DNA of 64,000 nt from Aquimarina algicola (GTDB lineage Bacteria > Bacteroidota > Bacteroidia > Flavobacteriales > Flavobacteriaceae). Made by a program: the position numbers and the translations under genes. The first letter of the stretch is position 1. The number at the start of each line of letters is the position of its first letter. This document shows positions 8,876-18,099 of the stretch, piece after piece. The stretch covers positions 124,001-188,000 of the forward strand of contig NZ_VFWZ01000006.1 of NCBI RefSeq assembly GCF_006443095.1, given 5' to 3'. The notes beneath the pieces were generated by a model. It saw nothing but the letters and a program-made list of their open reading frames with translations, did not search any database and was not told where the DNA came from.

Positions 8876-11800
8876 CTATAATTATAGGTGGCAAGTTATC
8901 GTTATCTACTTCGCTGTCTTGATTTGATTCATCACATTGCTCTTCTTCAATTCTGATTACGATTTCTCCTGCTGTTAAAATTGATCTGGAAGTAATGGGC
9001 TTAATTTCAGATCCGTTTTGATTTTCTTCTCCTCTAAGTTCTAGTTGTGTAATAAAGTCTATATATTCTAAAGCTTCTACAAACCCTACGATATCAGAAA
9101 ATAACACCGATTGTCCAAAAGCTATTTTTTCTGAATCACCCAGATACCAAGGTGCTAAAAGGTTTGTAATGTCTTCTTTTAGTTTTTTTTGATAAAAACT
9201 TCTTGATTTTCCTCTGTATAATTGTACTGATATGGTAACATCAACTTTTTCATACCTTGGGTTCATGACTTTTATCTTTGCAAAGGGAGACGTTTTTTTC
9301 CGTAAATGATCCCCTATCTGTTCTAGTACACTTACCGGAGCTTTGGGTTCTAATTGATCTCCTGATTTTAATTTTGTTAAATCAGGAATTACAGTCACTA
9401 CAACATAACCAGGAGCTAGTTCAAGATCTCTACGATATTGTAGTGCAGATAACCCCATAGTATGACTAATACATTTTACTTTGTAGATATTAGAAAATCC
9501 CTCTAAAACTATTTTCTCATAATCATTAAGCATTAGCGCTCTTCCTTTATGCTTAAGATGCTCACTGACTCTTAGATAGTAACGTCCTTCTACTTCGGGT
9601 TCTTTTCCTCCAAACGATGGGTAGAGTTGTTCTACTTTTTTTACACTAAAATCAGCTTCAACAAGTTTACTTACGCTTCCTTCTTCTAGGGGAGTGTTCA
9701 ATCTGTTTAGATCATTATCTTTACTTAACCTTGCAGATGTTTTTGCAGCTTGCGTATGAATACCTATGGTCTCTGCAATAGCCTTTGCATTAGACAGAGT
9801 AGAAACTTTGAGCCAATATAAATGGTCAGGCATTAGTGTGTTTCCTTCTGTATTAATATCATCAGGAACTGCAATTGTAACGATTCCTGATACGGTAAGC
9901 CCATCTGTCTCATCGGATACAATATTAAAATCCGGCCTCAATGTTATCCATGTATTATGACTTAGATATTGCCATTGTATTTCTGCACGAGGCATTTCAG
10001 AATTGGCTGTAGCTTCTGCTAATTGAAATAGTAAAGAAAGTGTACCTCCGGGAGTAAGATTTTCTATCCCTATAAACAAAGTACCTTCATCAACCAACAA
10101 AGGAAAAAGCGTTGGTTTTTGTGTAATCTCTTCTCTTTTTGAGGTATTATCATATGGATACAAGTGTATAATATCCATATCATTGCTATCGGCTGTCGCA
10201 GTATAGTCTAAGTGTAACCCTTTTATAGTGGGTGTCCAAGGTTCATTAGGAATCAATGCCTGAGAGCCGTCTTTATTGAAGAATTTTAAAATATTAGATT
10301 TTTTAAATATCTCATCAATATTTTTAAGACTATCACTTATCGTTCTTACGAGTGTATAGATATCACCTCCTTCTCCTAAGGTGGTTAATAATACTGTTAC
10401 AAACTCAGTAAACTCATCATTTATATCACTTCCTTTTGCTTCTAATTCTCCTTTAAATATTATGAATTGTCCTCTGATGGAAGCAAATCGAGACACTAAT
10501 TCTCCCATCACCTGTATTAGAGAATCACTTATATACTGCTGTAAATTTGTTCTAAAAGTGTCAAAATCATTTTCTATATAACTTCTTATTCCGTTTATAA
10601 ATGTAATGACTTCATCAATTTTGGCCTTTATACTATCACTGTTATTAGGTGCGTCTGCATTATCTACAATAGTAACGACATCATCAATTCCATCTTTAAT
10701 ATCTGTTGCAGGCCCTATGAGATCATTCTTTACTGTCGCCAAATCTCCACTGGCATTATTGATGGCATCTATAAGGTCAGCGCTTATTTTTTGAATTCCA
10801 TCTGTAGACCCAGACCCTAATAAAATAGCAGTAAGATTAGTAATAATAGTCTGCATAGCACTCTCGATTGCATTGACTCTATTAACTAATTGAGGAGTAT
10901 TTCTATCATACAATGTATCTCGTATGGTACTTAATGTGGTTAAAAAATTATTTAGACCAGACAATCTACCCGTATTAAAATTACCTAAGTCGACATTAAA
11001 TGGGTCTACGTCGGTATTGATATAATTATCGATATCACTTATAATATCGTTTATCGCAGTAATAATACCATCTATTTCGGTTTTATTCTCTTGTACAAAA
11101 GTCTCTAAATCACTAATCTCAGTAATCAATGCATTAGAAGAATCGATGGCATTTTTCAAGCTATCCGTTATCCCTTCTCCTGTAATAGAAAGGTCATCTA
11201 CTGCTCTAATAATAATTTTATTAGAAGTAATGTAGATAGCATCCGTTAATTTTTCTCCCTGAGCGGATAAGGCATACGCTAGCATTTGCCTACCTAAAAC
11301 AAAAGGATATTCTTTATGCAAAAAATCTTGACCATATAGTGTAAATCTAAGGAAACCATTTTGTGCACTTTTAAAGTTTTCTATATCTTCATCAAAGTCT
11401 ACATAGGTATCCCCCTCAAAATTTTGCACTTCCCAACCATAAACTGTTCTATTACATTTTAAGGTATTAAATTCTTCTGTTGTATTTGTAAAAAGTTTTT
11501 GTGCTTCTTCTATCAGAGGTTTCCAGTCTCCTTTTTCTAAAGTATCGATCTTGATTTTAAATTCTTCTTCATTAAGGCCTAGATTTTTTAACTCAATATT
11601 TTTCTCTTCAATATTATTTGGCTCCTTTAAGTATGCCTTGTAATGATCGTTAAAATTATTTGGTTTTTCTTTCCATTCTATATTTACACGAACAGCTTCC
11701 CATTTTTTGAACAACACTTCTTTACTACCTATATAAAAACTAGGACCTAACAAAGAATTTGGATCTACAGGAACGATAACTTCATCTGGATCGGCTTGGT

Positions 11801-13688
11801 TTGTAATTTGATTCATTGGATCAAAACCCGGTACATTAGGTCTCAAACCAAATGGAAACATCTGACTATTCGGGTCTAAGGCTCCATCATCATTGTGTGC
11901 TATTATGTTTTTAACTCCACAAACATTTACAGTTATCTTGGCGTCTGTAAGTTGTAATCCTTGCAAGACATCATATGGAGAAATGGCAATATTTTGGTGA
12001 CTGTTTTCTCTCTTCAAAAAACAATATGGGTCAGAATTAGTAGAAAAATTACCATCTATTTCTACAGCATCATTAAGTTCAATTTTGACTACAGGAAAAT
12101 TTTGCCTAACATTAATCTTCTCTTTAAGTTTTTCTTCATCATAGAAAGTGACCGGAGGCATGTCTAATGAAAGTGTTATCTCAAATAAAAATTGAATTTT
12201 ATTCTGATCAGTATCTAAATCTGGTGTTGTAACCTTTGGAAGTACTTCTATCCATTCATCTGCCCCACTAAGCCATACTTTGAAGAATGAAGAAACATCA
12301 TTACCAAACTTTGCTATAACTTCTGTACTAGGTTTTTCTGGATGGTAACAATCTAAAACAATATTTATAGATCGTTCTCCTTCTTGGAGCAATAATACCG
12401 GAGACGACAATACGAACCCTAATCGAGCTTTTGGATGCTCTTGTATGATTTCTTCTTTGACATATTTACTATATTTTCCTCCTAAAGTTGCCCAGTTTTT
12501 GGATTGATCTTTTGCAAATGCTTTACCTAAACCATCAAGAGAGTTGGCTACCGGTGCGGTATATATCCCTTCAATATATTCTTGTACAGGGGTTTTATTA
12601 ATGAGTAGTGTTCTTAATTCTGTGATTTGAGCTTTATCTAGAATAATTTCATGATCCAGCCCAAACTGTATATCCTGTTTGTTATTGTCTTTTCCATTTT
12701 TGAGCAATACATCTTTTGGTAAAGGATATTCATTAAGATGCTTTGCTACCTCAAAAACAATATGAGCTTTATCTGATACTGCCGCTCTAGGCGTAATCTT
12801 TAATATGTTTTGATAAAAATAATCCAAATGTTTTTTACCAAGCTCATTAATATTGTGCTGTAGATAGTCAAAGAGTTCTAAAAATGTAAACAACAAAGCC
12901 AAATGGGGTTCGTGTCTCTTTTGTTGTGATGCTTGTAAGGGTCTTAGACTTTCTTCTATGTATGTAGGCGCAATTGTAACAATTTCTGTAAATCCACTTA
13001 ATGTTTTATAAAAAATTGTACTTATGTTTTCTGCAATTTTTAGATATGCTTCTTCTTTTCCTTTTTTTACATTTTGGATATCAGTTTGTAATCCATACAC
13101 ATCTTGAACTTCTAATTGCCAAGGCTTTCTGAGATAAGCCGTAAAATTTTGTTTTTTTGTGCATAGAAAAGTAGCACTTGCATTATGTAATGCAATAAAA
13201 GACTTCAAAGCATCAATAAAAGAAGACTTTATAATCGTTTGTATTGGTGTACTAAAACTATTTTGCTCTCTTTCTATTGCTTCAAATAAAACAGTAATCG
13301 GTGTAATGATTTTATTGAGAAAAAAATTAAATAGTGACTCTAATGATTGTTTGGATTGCTCTCTTTTAATTTCGTCATATAAAACTATAAATCCTTGATC
13401 AAGTACCGATGTAGAACGTTTACTTATTGCTGATAACTGAAATGGAAGACTGTCTTCAAAAAATGCAGTCCAATGATCTAACTCTTGATATTCTTCTCCT
13501 GTATTATCTCTTATATACTCATAGTAATTGATTTGCAAAGCATATTTACTGATGATACTCAATCGGTCTGCAAGTGTTTTACCATCTATAGGTGCAAAAT
13601 CACTCTGCAATGCTTGTATTCTACGAGTTCTTTGGCTTGTCCCTGTTCGACTTTTTAAGGGATGTGATATTCTTGATGGTGTCTTCAT
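8853..13688 (-). CDS. large eCIS baseplate J/gp6-family protein (Pvc11-like), 1611 aa
   Basis: The N-terminal third carries the eCIS wedge signature: HLDYFYQNILKI near residue 285, followed by LPKDVLLKNGK. The C-terminal portion (about 1385-1570) is gp6/baseplate-J-like, with LAPGYVVVTVIPD, SPFAKIKVMNPRYEKVDV and IAFGQSVLFSDIVGFVEAL. Such proteins form the hexameric wedge ring joining spike hub and sheath. About residues 845-1140 are a low-complexity helical insertion, rich in Ile/Asp/Asn/Thr with few aromatics (for example AINDIISDIDNYIN), looking like a coiled coil or helical bundle and absent from the short Pvc11 proteins I know. A Pro-rich acidic tail ends the protein. The gene starts 16 bases after the gp25-like gene and overlaps the next gene, consistent with one operon. 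Confidence 0.88.
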   Translation of the reverse strand: MKTPSRISHPLKSRTGTSQRTRRIQALQSDFAPIDGKTLADRLSIISKYALQINYYEYIRDNTGEEYQELDHWTAFFEDSLPFQLSAISKRSTSVLDQGFIVLYDEIKREQSKQSLESLFNFFLNKIITPITVLFEAIEREQNSFSTPIQTIIKSSFIDALKSFIALHNASATFLCTKKQNFTAYLRKPWQLEVQDVYGLQTDIQNVKKGKEEAYLKIAENISTIFYKTLSGFTEIVTIAPTYIEESLRPLQASQQKRHEPHLALLFTFLELFDYLQHNINELGKKHLDYFYQNILKITPRAAVSDKAHIVFEVAKHLNEYPLPKDVLLKNGKDNNKQDIQFGLDHEIILDKAQITELRTLLINKTPVQEYIEGIYTAPVANSLDGLGKAFAKDQSKNWATLGGKYSKYVKEEIIQEHPKARLGFVLSSPVLLLQEGERSINIVLDCYHPEKPSTEVIAKFGNDVSSFFKVWLSGADEWIEVLPKVTTPDLDTDQNKIQFLFEITLSLDMPPVTFYDEEKLKEKINVRQNFPVVKIELNDAVEIDGNFSTNSDPYCFLKRENSHQNIAISPYDVLQGLQLTDAKITVNVCGVKNIIAHNDDGALDPNSQMFPFGLRPNVPGFDPMNQITNQADPDEVIVPVDPNSLLGPSFYIGSKEVLFKKWEAVRVNIEWKEKPNNFNDHYKAYLKEPNNIEEKNIELKNLGLNEEEFKIKIDTLEKGDWKPLIEEAQKLFTNTTEEFNTLKCNRTVYGWEVQNFEGDTYVDFDEDIENFKSAQNGFLRFTLYGQDFLHKEYPFVLGRQMLAYALSAQGEKLTDAIYITSNKIIIRAVDDLSITGEGITDSLKNAIDSSNALITEISDLETFVQENKTEIDGIITAINDIISDIDNYINTDVDPFNVDLGNFNTGRLSGLNNFLTTLSTIRDTLYDRNTPQLVNRVNAIESAMQTIITNLTAILLGSGSTDGIQKISADLIDAINNASGDLATVKNDLIGPATDIKDGIDDVVTIVDNADAPNNSDSIKAKIDEVITFINGIRSYIENDFDTFRTNLQQYISDSLIQVMGELVSRFASIRGQFIIFKGELEAKGSDINDEFTEFVTVLLTTLGEGGDIYTLVRTISDSLKNIDEIFKKSNILKFFNKDGSQALIPNEPWTPTIKGLHLDYTATADSNDMDIIHLYPYDNTSKREEITQKPTLFPLLVDEGTLFIGIENLTPGGTLSLLFQLAEATANSEMPRAEIQWQYLSHNTWITLRPDFNIVSDETDGLTVSGIVTIAVPDDINTEGNTLMPDHLYWLKVSTLSNAKAIAETIGIHTQAAKTSARLSKDNDLNRLNTPLEEGSVSKLVEADFSVKKVEQLYPSFGGKEPEVEGRYYLRVSEHLKHKGRALMLNDYEKIVLEGFSNIYKVKCISHTMGLSALQYRRDLELAPGYVVVTVIPDLTKLKSGDQLEPKAPVSVLEQIGDHLRKKTSPFAKIKVMNPRYEKVDVTISVQLYRGKSRSFYQKKLKEDITNLLAPWYLGDSEKIAFGQSVLFSDIVGFVEALEYIDFITQLELRGEENQNGSEIKPITSRSILTAGEIVIRIEEEQCDESNQDSEVDNDNLPPIIIDEPSEQS

Positions 13689-13704
13689 CTATATATTGAT
13701 TTTT

Positions 13705-14127
13705 TTATATCCCTTGATCTGCTTCTCTTAAATAAAAATCATAAACGTAGTTGTATCTGGTATTGGTTCCTTCAATCTCATAATGTACGGTAATCTTTAG
13801 TAATCCCTCAATAAGTTCAAAAGCGTCTGCTTCTGTTATATCGACTCTTTCTAGTTTAATTCTGGGTTCGTAGTATAGAATTGAGCGTTCTACAAGATCT
13901 TTTAAAAAACCAATTAATGAACTATCCAAGCTTTCGAACTGATAATCTTTAAGATTACAACCATAATCAGCTTGCATTACTCGTTCTCCCAAACTTGTAG
14001 AAAGTAATATCTCGAGGCTTTGTTCTATATCTTTTTCGGCACTTACCATAGTTACGGTTTTGCTCTTTTTTTCAAAAGCAGGTGGAAATGACCAACCTGT
14101 GCCTAAGTATTCTTTGCTTGAATTCAT
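13705..14127 (-). CDS. gp25-like baseplate protein (Pvc9-like), 140 aa
   Basis: A small protein of typical gp25/lysozyme-related baseplate length. It begins YLGTGWSFPPAF and contains SAEKDIEQSLEILLSTSLGERVMQADYGCNL (described in parts: SAEKDIEQSL, then GERVMQADYGC), the signature of the GPW/gp25 family. In T4, T6SS (TssE) and eCIS (Pvc9/Afp9) this protein nucleates sheath polymerisation on the baseplate. It lies between the PAAR gene (10-base gap) and the Pvc11-like gene. In PVC/Afp clusters gp25 precedes PAAR; here the order is reversed. Confidence 0.93.
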   Translation of the reverse strand: MNSSKEYLGTGWSFPPAFEKKSKTVTMVSAEKDIEQSLEILLSTSLGERVMQADYGCNLKDYQFESLDSSLIGFLKDLVERSILYYEPRIKLERVDITEADAFELIEGLLKITVHYEIEGTNTRYNYVYDFYLREADQGI

Positions 14128-14137
14128 TTGTTCTTTT

Positions 14138-14428
14138 TTATCCTCCTATCATAACTGTTGGGTTACCTTGTATGATAACTCCTCCATGAGCAGTGGTATC
14201 GCCCATTCTTGCTGCTGGTTTTCCTCCAATAAATACGGTAGAAGAACCTTTTACAATATTATCAGGTGGTCCTGTACATATACAAAGGTCTCCTACAACT
14301 GCTGCGGGTTGTCCTCCTATCATAACTGTAGGTATTGATGGCCCTGTAACTGGCCCTCCTACATGAGGTACCGGTCCATTTGATAATGGGCATGTATGCA
14401 TATCTCCTAATCTTGCTGCTGCTGGCAT
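14138..14428 (-). CDS. PAAR-domain spike tip protein (Pvc10-like), 96 aa
   Basis: The sequence consists almost entirely of the PAAR fold: AARLGDMHTCP at the N-terminus, then PTVMIGGQPAAVVGDLC and STVFIGGKPAARMGDTTAHGG, ending NPTVMIGG. The pattern with conserved His and Cys residues is what binds zinc at the tip of the beta-helical cone in T6SS and eCIS. It caps the spike encoded immediately upstream (9-base gap) and would be the first part to puncture the target membrane. No extra effector domain is fused to it. Confidence 0.95.
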   Translation of the reverse strand: MPAAARLGDMHTCPLSNGPVPHVGGPVTGPSIPTVMIGGQPAAVVGDLCICTGPPDNIVKGSSTVFIGGKPAARMGDTTAHGGVIIQGNPTVMIGG

Positions 14429-14437
14429 TGCTTTATT

Positions 14438-16228
14438 TTAATTTATGTTTACCAATGATCCCTTTACTTCTGTAATACCATCTGCCGAAACAGATGTTGA
14501 TGCCCCCTTTACTTCCATACTGGCACTTGCTTTTGCAGATATTTGTGTGGCTTCTAGTGTCATATTCATTCCTGCTTTGATATCAATATTTCCTGAAGCT
14601 TCGATTTTTATATCTCCCGGACTACTTAATGCTATTCCTTCTGGATTCATAATTGCTTCATTATCATTTTGATCTTTGATGGTAATAGAAGTTGTATCTT
14701 CATCAAGTGTAATGCTATTACCTGCAGGTGTATCGATAGTTATGGTTTTTGTTTCATCATGAAAGAGTAATCTCATTCCTGATCGCGTGACAAATCCTTT
14801 TTCATGATTCACATCTTCTGCTTCTAGAGGGGCAGGCTTAGCACTACTATGTAACATCCCCAAAATAACTGCATCTCTAGGGTCGTCATTAATAAAACCT
14901 ACAATAACCTCATCTTCGATCTCGGGAAGAAAAAAAGATCCTCTACCTGCTACACCGCCATCTGCACTACCCGCATCTAATGTTGCTACTCGAGCCCATA
15001 CTCCCCTTGCAGAGTTATCAATAATTGGTAATCGTACCAATATTCGATTTTCTCCTTCGGGGTCATCTTGTAATTGAACAACTTTACCTATTTGAATACC
15101 ATTGATTGCGGGAACTAATCCAGATGCCTGGACATCTACAATATCTTTATTGACATGCGAAAAACAGTCTGGTTTTAATCCAAATTGTACTTGTGTGTAC
15201 CATGATCCGTTATATACATCTTGTCGTACCGCAGATACATATGCTTTGCCTGTAAATCGTGTTCCTAATCCTTGTAAGTCGATTAATTGACCGGGTTTGA
15301 TATCTCCAAATCCGATAAATTTTGCTCGCCCACGAATTTTGGACAACCTACTTTTTTGCATCGTAGATTTTGTCCATTCTTGCAATTCTTCTGCAATCGC
15401 CTGACCTGAGTGTCTGAGTTCTAGTCTATCAGGACTTATGGATGCTGCTAGTTCCTCACCATTTACATCTCCCAATTCATCGATAGGGACACTGTCTGTA
15501 ACATGCTCAAACATCTCTTGACCTCCATAATCCCAGGATTTTGCTTCTACAGAATTCCATTGATATCTGGCATCCATTTCGGCTTCAAAATCAAGCAACG
15601 TAGAACCAAACAGTACAGCTACTGCTGCTTCACTACTAGTATCGGGAGATTTGATACTGACAGTACCATCATCTACAATCACTAGTTTTGCATTTGCTTC
15701 TGCACGCATTAACAAAAAATCCCAGTCAGTAGCGTGATATTGAACCATTTCTAAATGGCTAATTGAAGTAGCTTCTACATCATTTGTTAGTCCCGAATAC
15801 CTACCTATCACTTCTTCCATAATTTCACTATCCCGACTTTCTTCGTAATAGTAATTATGTCTACCAATAGTCATTTTTACAGCCTCATCTCTACAATCAA
15901 GGATCAGTCGTGTTTCTCCGCCTTCGATCACTTTGATCGCATGTTTTATGATCACACCTTTGAACAGCTGTTGATTTTCGCTATCTCTACCGATTTTGAT
16001 GGTTATAGACTTCCCTGGAATGAATTCTTCTTCTTCACTGATCGTAAAGGTTTCTTCTGAAGCATCTCCATCCTTAAGCACAATTTTTGCTGTAGGTATT
16101 CTATTGATTTCTTTTGTTGTAGAAATCGATAATACCTGATATCCTTGATCAACGACTTGCCCATCTATCAAAATATCAAAAGTTGCTACGTTATAAGAAG
16201 ACTCTACTGGTATTTCTCTATCTTTCAT
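14438..16228 (-). CDS. Vgr-like spike/hub protein (gp27-gp5 fusion, Pvc8-like), 596 aa
   Basis: Residues about 1-330 resemble the gp27/Vgr hub (NVATFDILIDGQVV, then a long phage-late-control-D-like segment with HYHATDWDFLLMRAEANAK-type sequence). About 370-450 form a gp5-like OB fold (GKVVQLQDDPEGENRILVRLP, SFFLPEIEDEVIVGF, RDAVILGMLHS). The C-terminus is a repetitive beta-helix (ITIDTPAGNSITLDEDT, GDIKIEASGNIDIKAG). This trimer forms the spike through which the PAAR tip is mounted. There is no C-terminal toxin extension. The start overlaps the upstream LysM gene by 4 bases (ATGA), indicating translational coupling. Confidence 0.94.
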   Translation of the reverse strand: MKDREIPVESSYNVATFDILIDGQVVDQGYQVLSISTTKEINRIPTAKIVLKDGDASEETFTISEEEEFIPGKSITIKIGRDSENQQLFKGVIIKHAIKVIEGGETRLILDCRDEAVKMTIGRHNYYYEESRDSEIMEEVIGRYSGLTNDVEATSISHLEMVQYHATDWDFLLMRAEANAKLVIVDDGTVSIKSPDTSSEAAVAVLFGSTLLDFEAEMDARYQWNSVEAKSWDYGGQEMFEHVTDSVPIDELGDVNGEELAASISPDRLELRHSGQAIAEELQEWTKSTMQKSRLSKIRGRAKFIGFGDIKPGQLIDLQGLGTRFTGKAYVSAVRQDVYNGSWYTQVQFGLKPDCFSHVNKDIVDVQASGLVPAINGIQIGKVVQLQDDPEGENRILVRLPIIDNSARGVWARVATLDAGSADGGVAGRGSFFLPEIEDEVIVGFINDDPRDAVILGMLHSSAKPAPLEAEDVNHEKGFVTRSGMRLLFHDETKTITIDTPAGNSITLDEDTTSITIKDQNDNEAIMNPEGIALSSPGDIKIEASGNIDIKAGMNMTLEATQISAKASASMEVKGASTSVSADGITEVKGSLVNIN

Positions 16229-16932
16229 GTACTTGTCTTATCTAATGGTGGAAAAATCAATTCTTTACCCGGTGTTATTTTCCTAAAGGAACTTAATCCA
16301 TTTACTCTGGCAATTTGTGTAACATACTTGGTTTTGTTATAGATATCATGTGTCATATTATCTAGTCGATCTCCTGCTTTAATTTGTCTGGTGTGAGTAA
16401 GATCAGGAGATTTTTTACCCTCTCTTGCGACACGTTCTCGTTGCGACAGGTATTCTACAAAAGTTGCACTAGCTTTAACCCTAAGTGGATCGCCATTGGG
16501 TTTAAATAGTGTATAATTGAGATCTAGGTTTGTAAGCACACATTTAAAATTAAAATCACTGCCCCACAAAACTTGCAAGAAATGAGGTTTATGAATCGAT
16601 CCATTCATATTGTAAACAGCTGCCAGAAAAATATCAATCTGGTCTTTTACGGGCTGTTTTCCATCATTATATTTATATCCTTGAATAGTATTGGTACCAT
16701 CAAATATAAAATCAAGTTTTAATTCTTTTGGTGGTGTTTTTTTAAAATCAGAATTTGTCCCTTGACTACCATGCCCTTGATCAGCAGTTACATCTACTTT
16801 ATAATTCTTAGTAAGGCTTTCTGGGTTTACGGGCAACGAAATCGGATTTGGGCTTATTTTTGCCGGTCTCTGAAATTCTTTGTCTTCATAAACCTTGATC
16901 AAAACTTTTACTAATTGTCCTCTATCATCCAT
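16225..16932 (-). CDS. eCIS tube-adaptor protein with C-terminal LysM domain (Pvc7-like), 235 aa
   Basis: Residues about 1-175 resemble the CIS tube-protein family (KISPNPISLPVNPESLTKNYKV, ELKLDFIFDGTN, HFLQVLWGSDFNFKCVLTNLDLNYTLF, given in pieces). Residues about 185-232 are a LysM-like fold (KAGDRLDNMTHDIYN, then IARVNGL and ITPGKELIFPP). This architecture is that of Pvc7/Afp7 and of T4 gp53-like proteins that join the tube to the spike hub and baseplate. Its start overlaps the stop of the DUF5908 gene by one base (TAATG) and its end overlaps the spike gene by 4 bases, placing it firmly in the operon. Confidence 0.9.
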   Translation of the reverse strand: MDDRGQLVKVLIKVYEDKEFQRPAKISPNPISLPVNPESLTKNYKVDVTADQGHGSQGTNSDFKKTPPKELKLDFIFDGTNTIQGYKYNDGKQPVKDQIDIFLAAVYNMNGSIHKPHFLQVLWGSDFNFKCVLTNLDLNYTLFKPNGDPLRVKASATFVEYLSQRERVAREGKKSPDLTHTRQIKAGDRLDNMTHDIYNKTKYVTQIARVNGLSSFRKITPGKELIFPPLDKTST

Positions 16933-17099
16933 TATCTTTCGGATTTTTCTTTCAAGATTTCGAATACTCTTTCTGCAATCTCATTGATATTAGCTTCTTT
17001 GGCTTTTCCGCCTTGAGCTCCACCTGCACCCCCAGCATTACTGTTACCAGTATTATTGACCGTGGTTTTGATAATTAATTCTCGAATTTCTAATGGCAT
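16932..17099 (-). CDS. small DUF5908-like protein (Pvc6-like), 55 aa
   Basis: A short reading frame starting with ATG at 17097-17099 and ending at TAA 16932-16934. The protein starts MPLEIRELIIKTTVN, has a flexible Gly/Ala/Asn linker (GNSNAGGAGGAQGG) and ends in a helix (INEIAERVFEILKEK). This layout, a beta segment, a Gly-rich linker and an amphipathic helix, matches DUF5908 proteins, which sit between the tube and LysM genes in eCIS clusters at the place of Pvc6. Its role is not known to me; an assembly factor for the tube-hub junction is a guess. Coupled to the LysM gene by a TAATG overlap. Confidence 0.8.
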   Translation of the reverse strand: MPLEIRELIIKTTVNNTGNSNAGGAGGAQGGKAKEANINEIAERVFEILKEKSER

Positions 17100-17111
17100 A
17101 ATTAGATCTGA

Positions 17112-17564
17112 TTAATTTTGATTCACCAGTTTAAAATAGTTGTAATTAAGTTCTAGTGTTTCTATAAGCACTTCTCCTTTTTCTGCATTTAATTCTCCTA
17201 CTTTCCAGCTTACGGGCCAGACATGAGAGAGTTCCCAATGCATGAGTACACTATGGTTTTCATTAAGCAGTTCTACATTTACTTTACCAATGGGTTCTAC
17301 TACAAGATTTTGAAAAGCTTCCTGACACCACCTTGTCAAACCAGAATCCTTAGGTTTAAGAATCCCTCTCTTCAAAGTGAGTGTGGTGTATTTTCTTCTT
17401 CCCGGAAGGCTGTGTTCGAACCTATTTTCTCCTCCTTCTTTGAAAGCTTCTTTTTCGATTTGTACATCTAATCCACTAACTGATTGAAATTGTACATCTA
17501 CTTCTTTACTTTCTGGTAGATTCAAAAAAGATACTTTAAAATGAAAACCAACGATTTGATACAT
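17112..17564 (-). CDS. eCIS tube protein, second copy (gp19 family, probable Pvc5-like tube initiator)
   Basis: A T4 gp19/Hcp-fold tube protein: YQIVGFHFKVSFLNL, then VQFQSVSGLDVQIEKEAFKEGGENRF, LPGRRKYTTLTLKRGI (in pieces), with a C-terminal ETLELNYNYF strand. The longest frame starts at a TTG (17579), but the ATG at 17562-17564 gives the usual MYQIVGFHF start and is used here. In PVC/Afp the tube gene closest to the pvc6-pvc7 genes encodes the initiator ring on the spike (Pvc5); position suggests the same here. The preceding tube gene ends 29 bases upstream. Confidence 0.9.
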   Translation of the reverse strand: MYQIVGFHFKVSFLNLPESKEVDVQFQSVSGLDVQIEKEAFKEGGENRFEHSLPGRRKYTTLTLKRGILKPKDSGLTRWCQEAFQNLVVEPIGKVNVELLNENHSVLMHWELSHVWPVSWKVGELNAEKGEVLIETLELNYNYFKLVNQN

Positions 17565-17593
17565 AGTAACTGATCTCAATATTTAAAGGTGAA

Positions 17594-18061
17594 TTACCTT
17601 GCTTCTAGTATAGTAAGCCCTTCATGTACCAGCTCCATAGTTTCGATAGCTACTTCATTAGCATCTGCTTTAAGATCTGTAGATTGTACTTTGCTAGGCC
17701 ATGCGTTTTCCAAAATCCAAGTGATGATCGGTTCGTGATTTTCGTCTAGTAGTTTGATAGTAACTGTTCTTCTAAACATTGAACCAGTATCATTTCCTTC
17801 TTGAAAGAAATATGTTTTTTGCCATTCTTTGAAATAATCAAAATCACCTTGAAATGTACCTCTTTTGAGTGTTACATTACTATATTTTGATAAGCCTGGT
17901 TGTTTACTTTTGTTATATTTTTTGCTGCTTCCTTCTCGGTATTCTATAACTTCTGTTTCAAAATCTAATCCACTAACTTCTGTGAATCCAATACGAAAAT
18001 TGTCACCCCATTCTACTTGAAAATGAAACTTAGGTAGTGGATAATCTCCTATTGCTGCCAT
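17594..18061 (-). CDS. eCIS main tube protein (gp19 family, Pvc1-like), 155 aa
   Basis: A typical gp19-family tube subunit: DYPLPKFHFQVEWG at the N-terminus, then IGFTEVSGLDFETEVIEYREG, LSKYSNVTLKRGTFQGD and a C-terminal VAIETMELVHEGLTILEAR (all given in pieces). Subunits stack as hexameric rings inside the sheath and form the conduit ejected on contraction. Of the two tube genes this one is further from the baseplate genes, so it is the likely bulk tube (Pvc1); that choice is inference. It is preceded by two unknown helical-protein genes rather than directly by sheath genes. Confidence 0.92.
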   Translation of the reverse strand: MAAIGDYPLPKFHFQVEWGDNFRIGFTEVSGLDFETEVIEYREGSSKKYNKSKQPGLSKYSNVTLKRGTFQGDFDYFKEWQKTYFFQEGNDTGSMFRRTVTIKLLDENHEPIITWILENAWPSKVQSTDLKADANEVAIETMELVHEGLTILEAR

Positions 18062-18099
18062 ATTTTTTTCTTTTAATATTTTTGTTTAAGGATTTAAAA

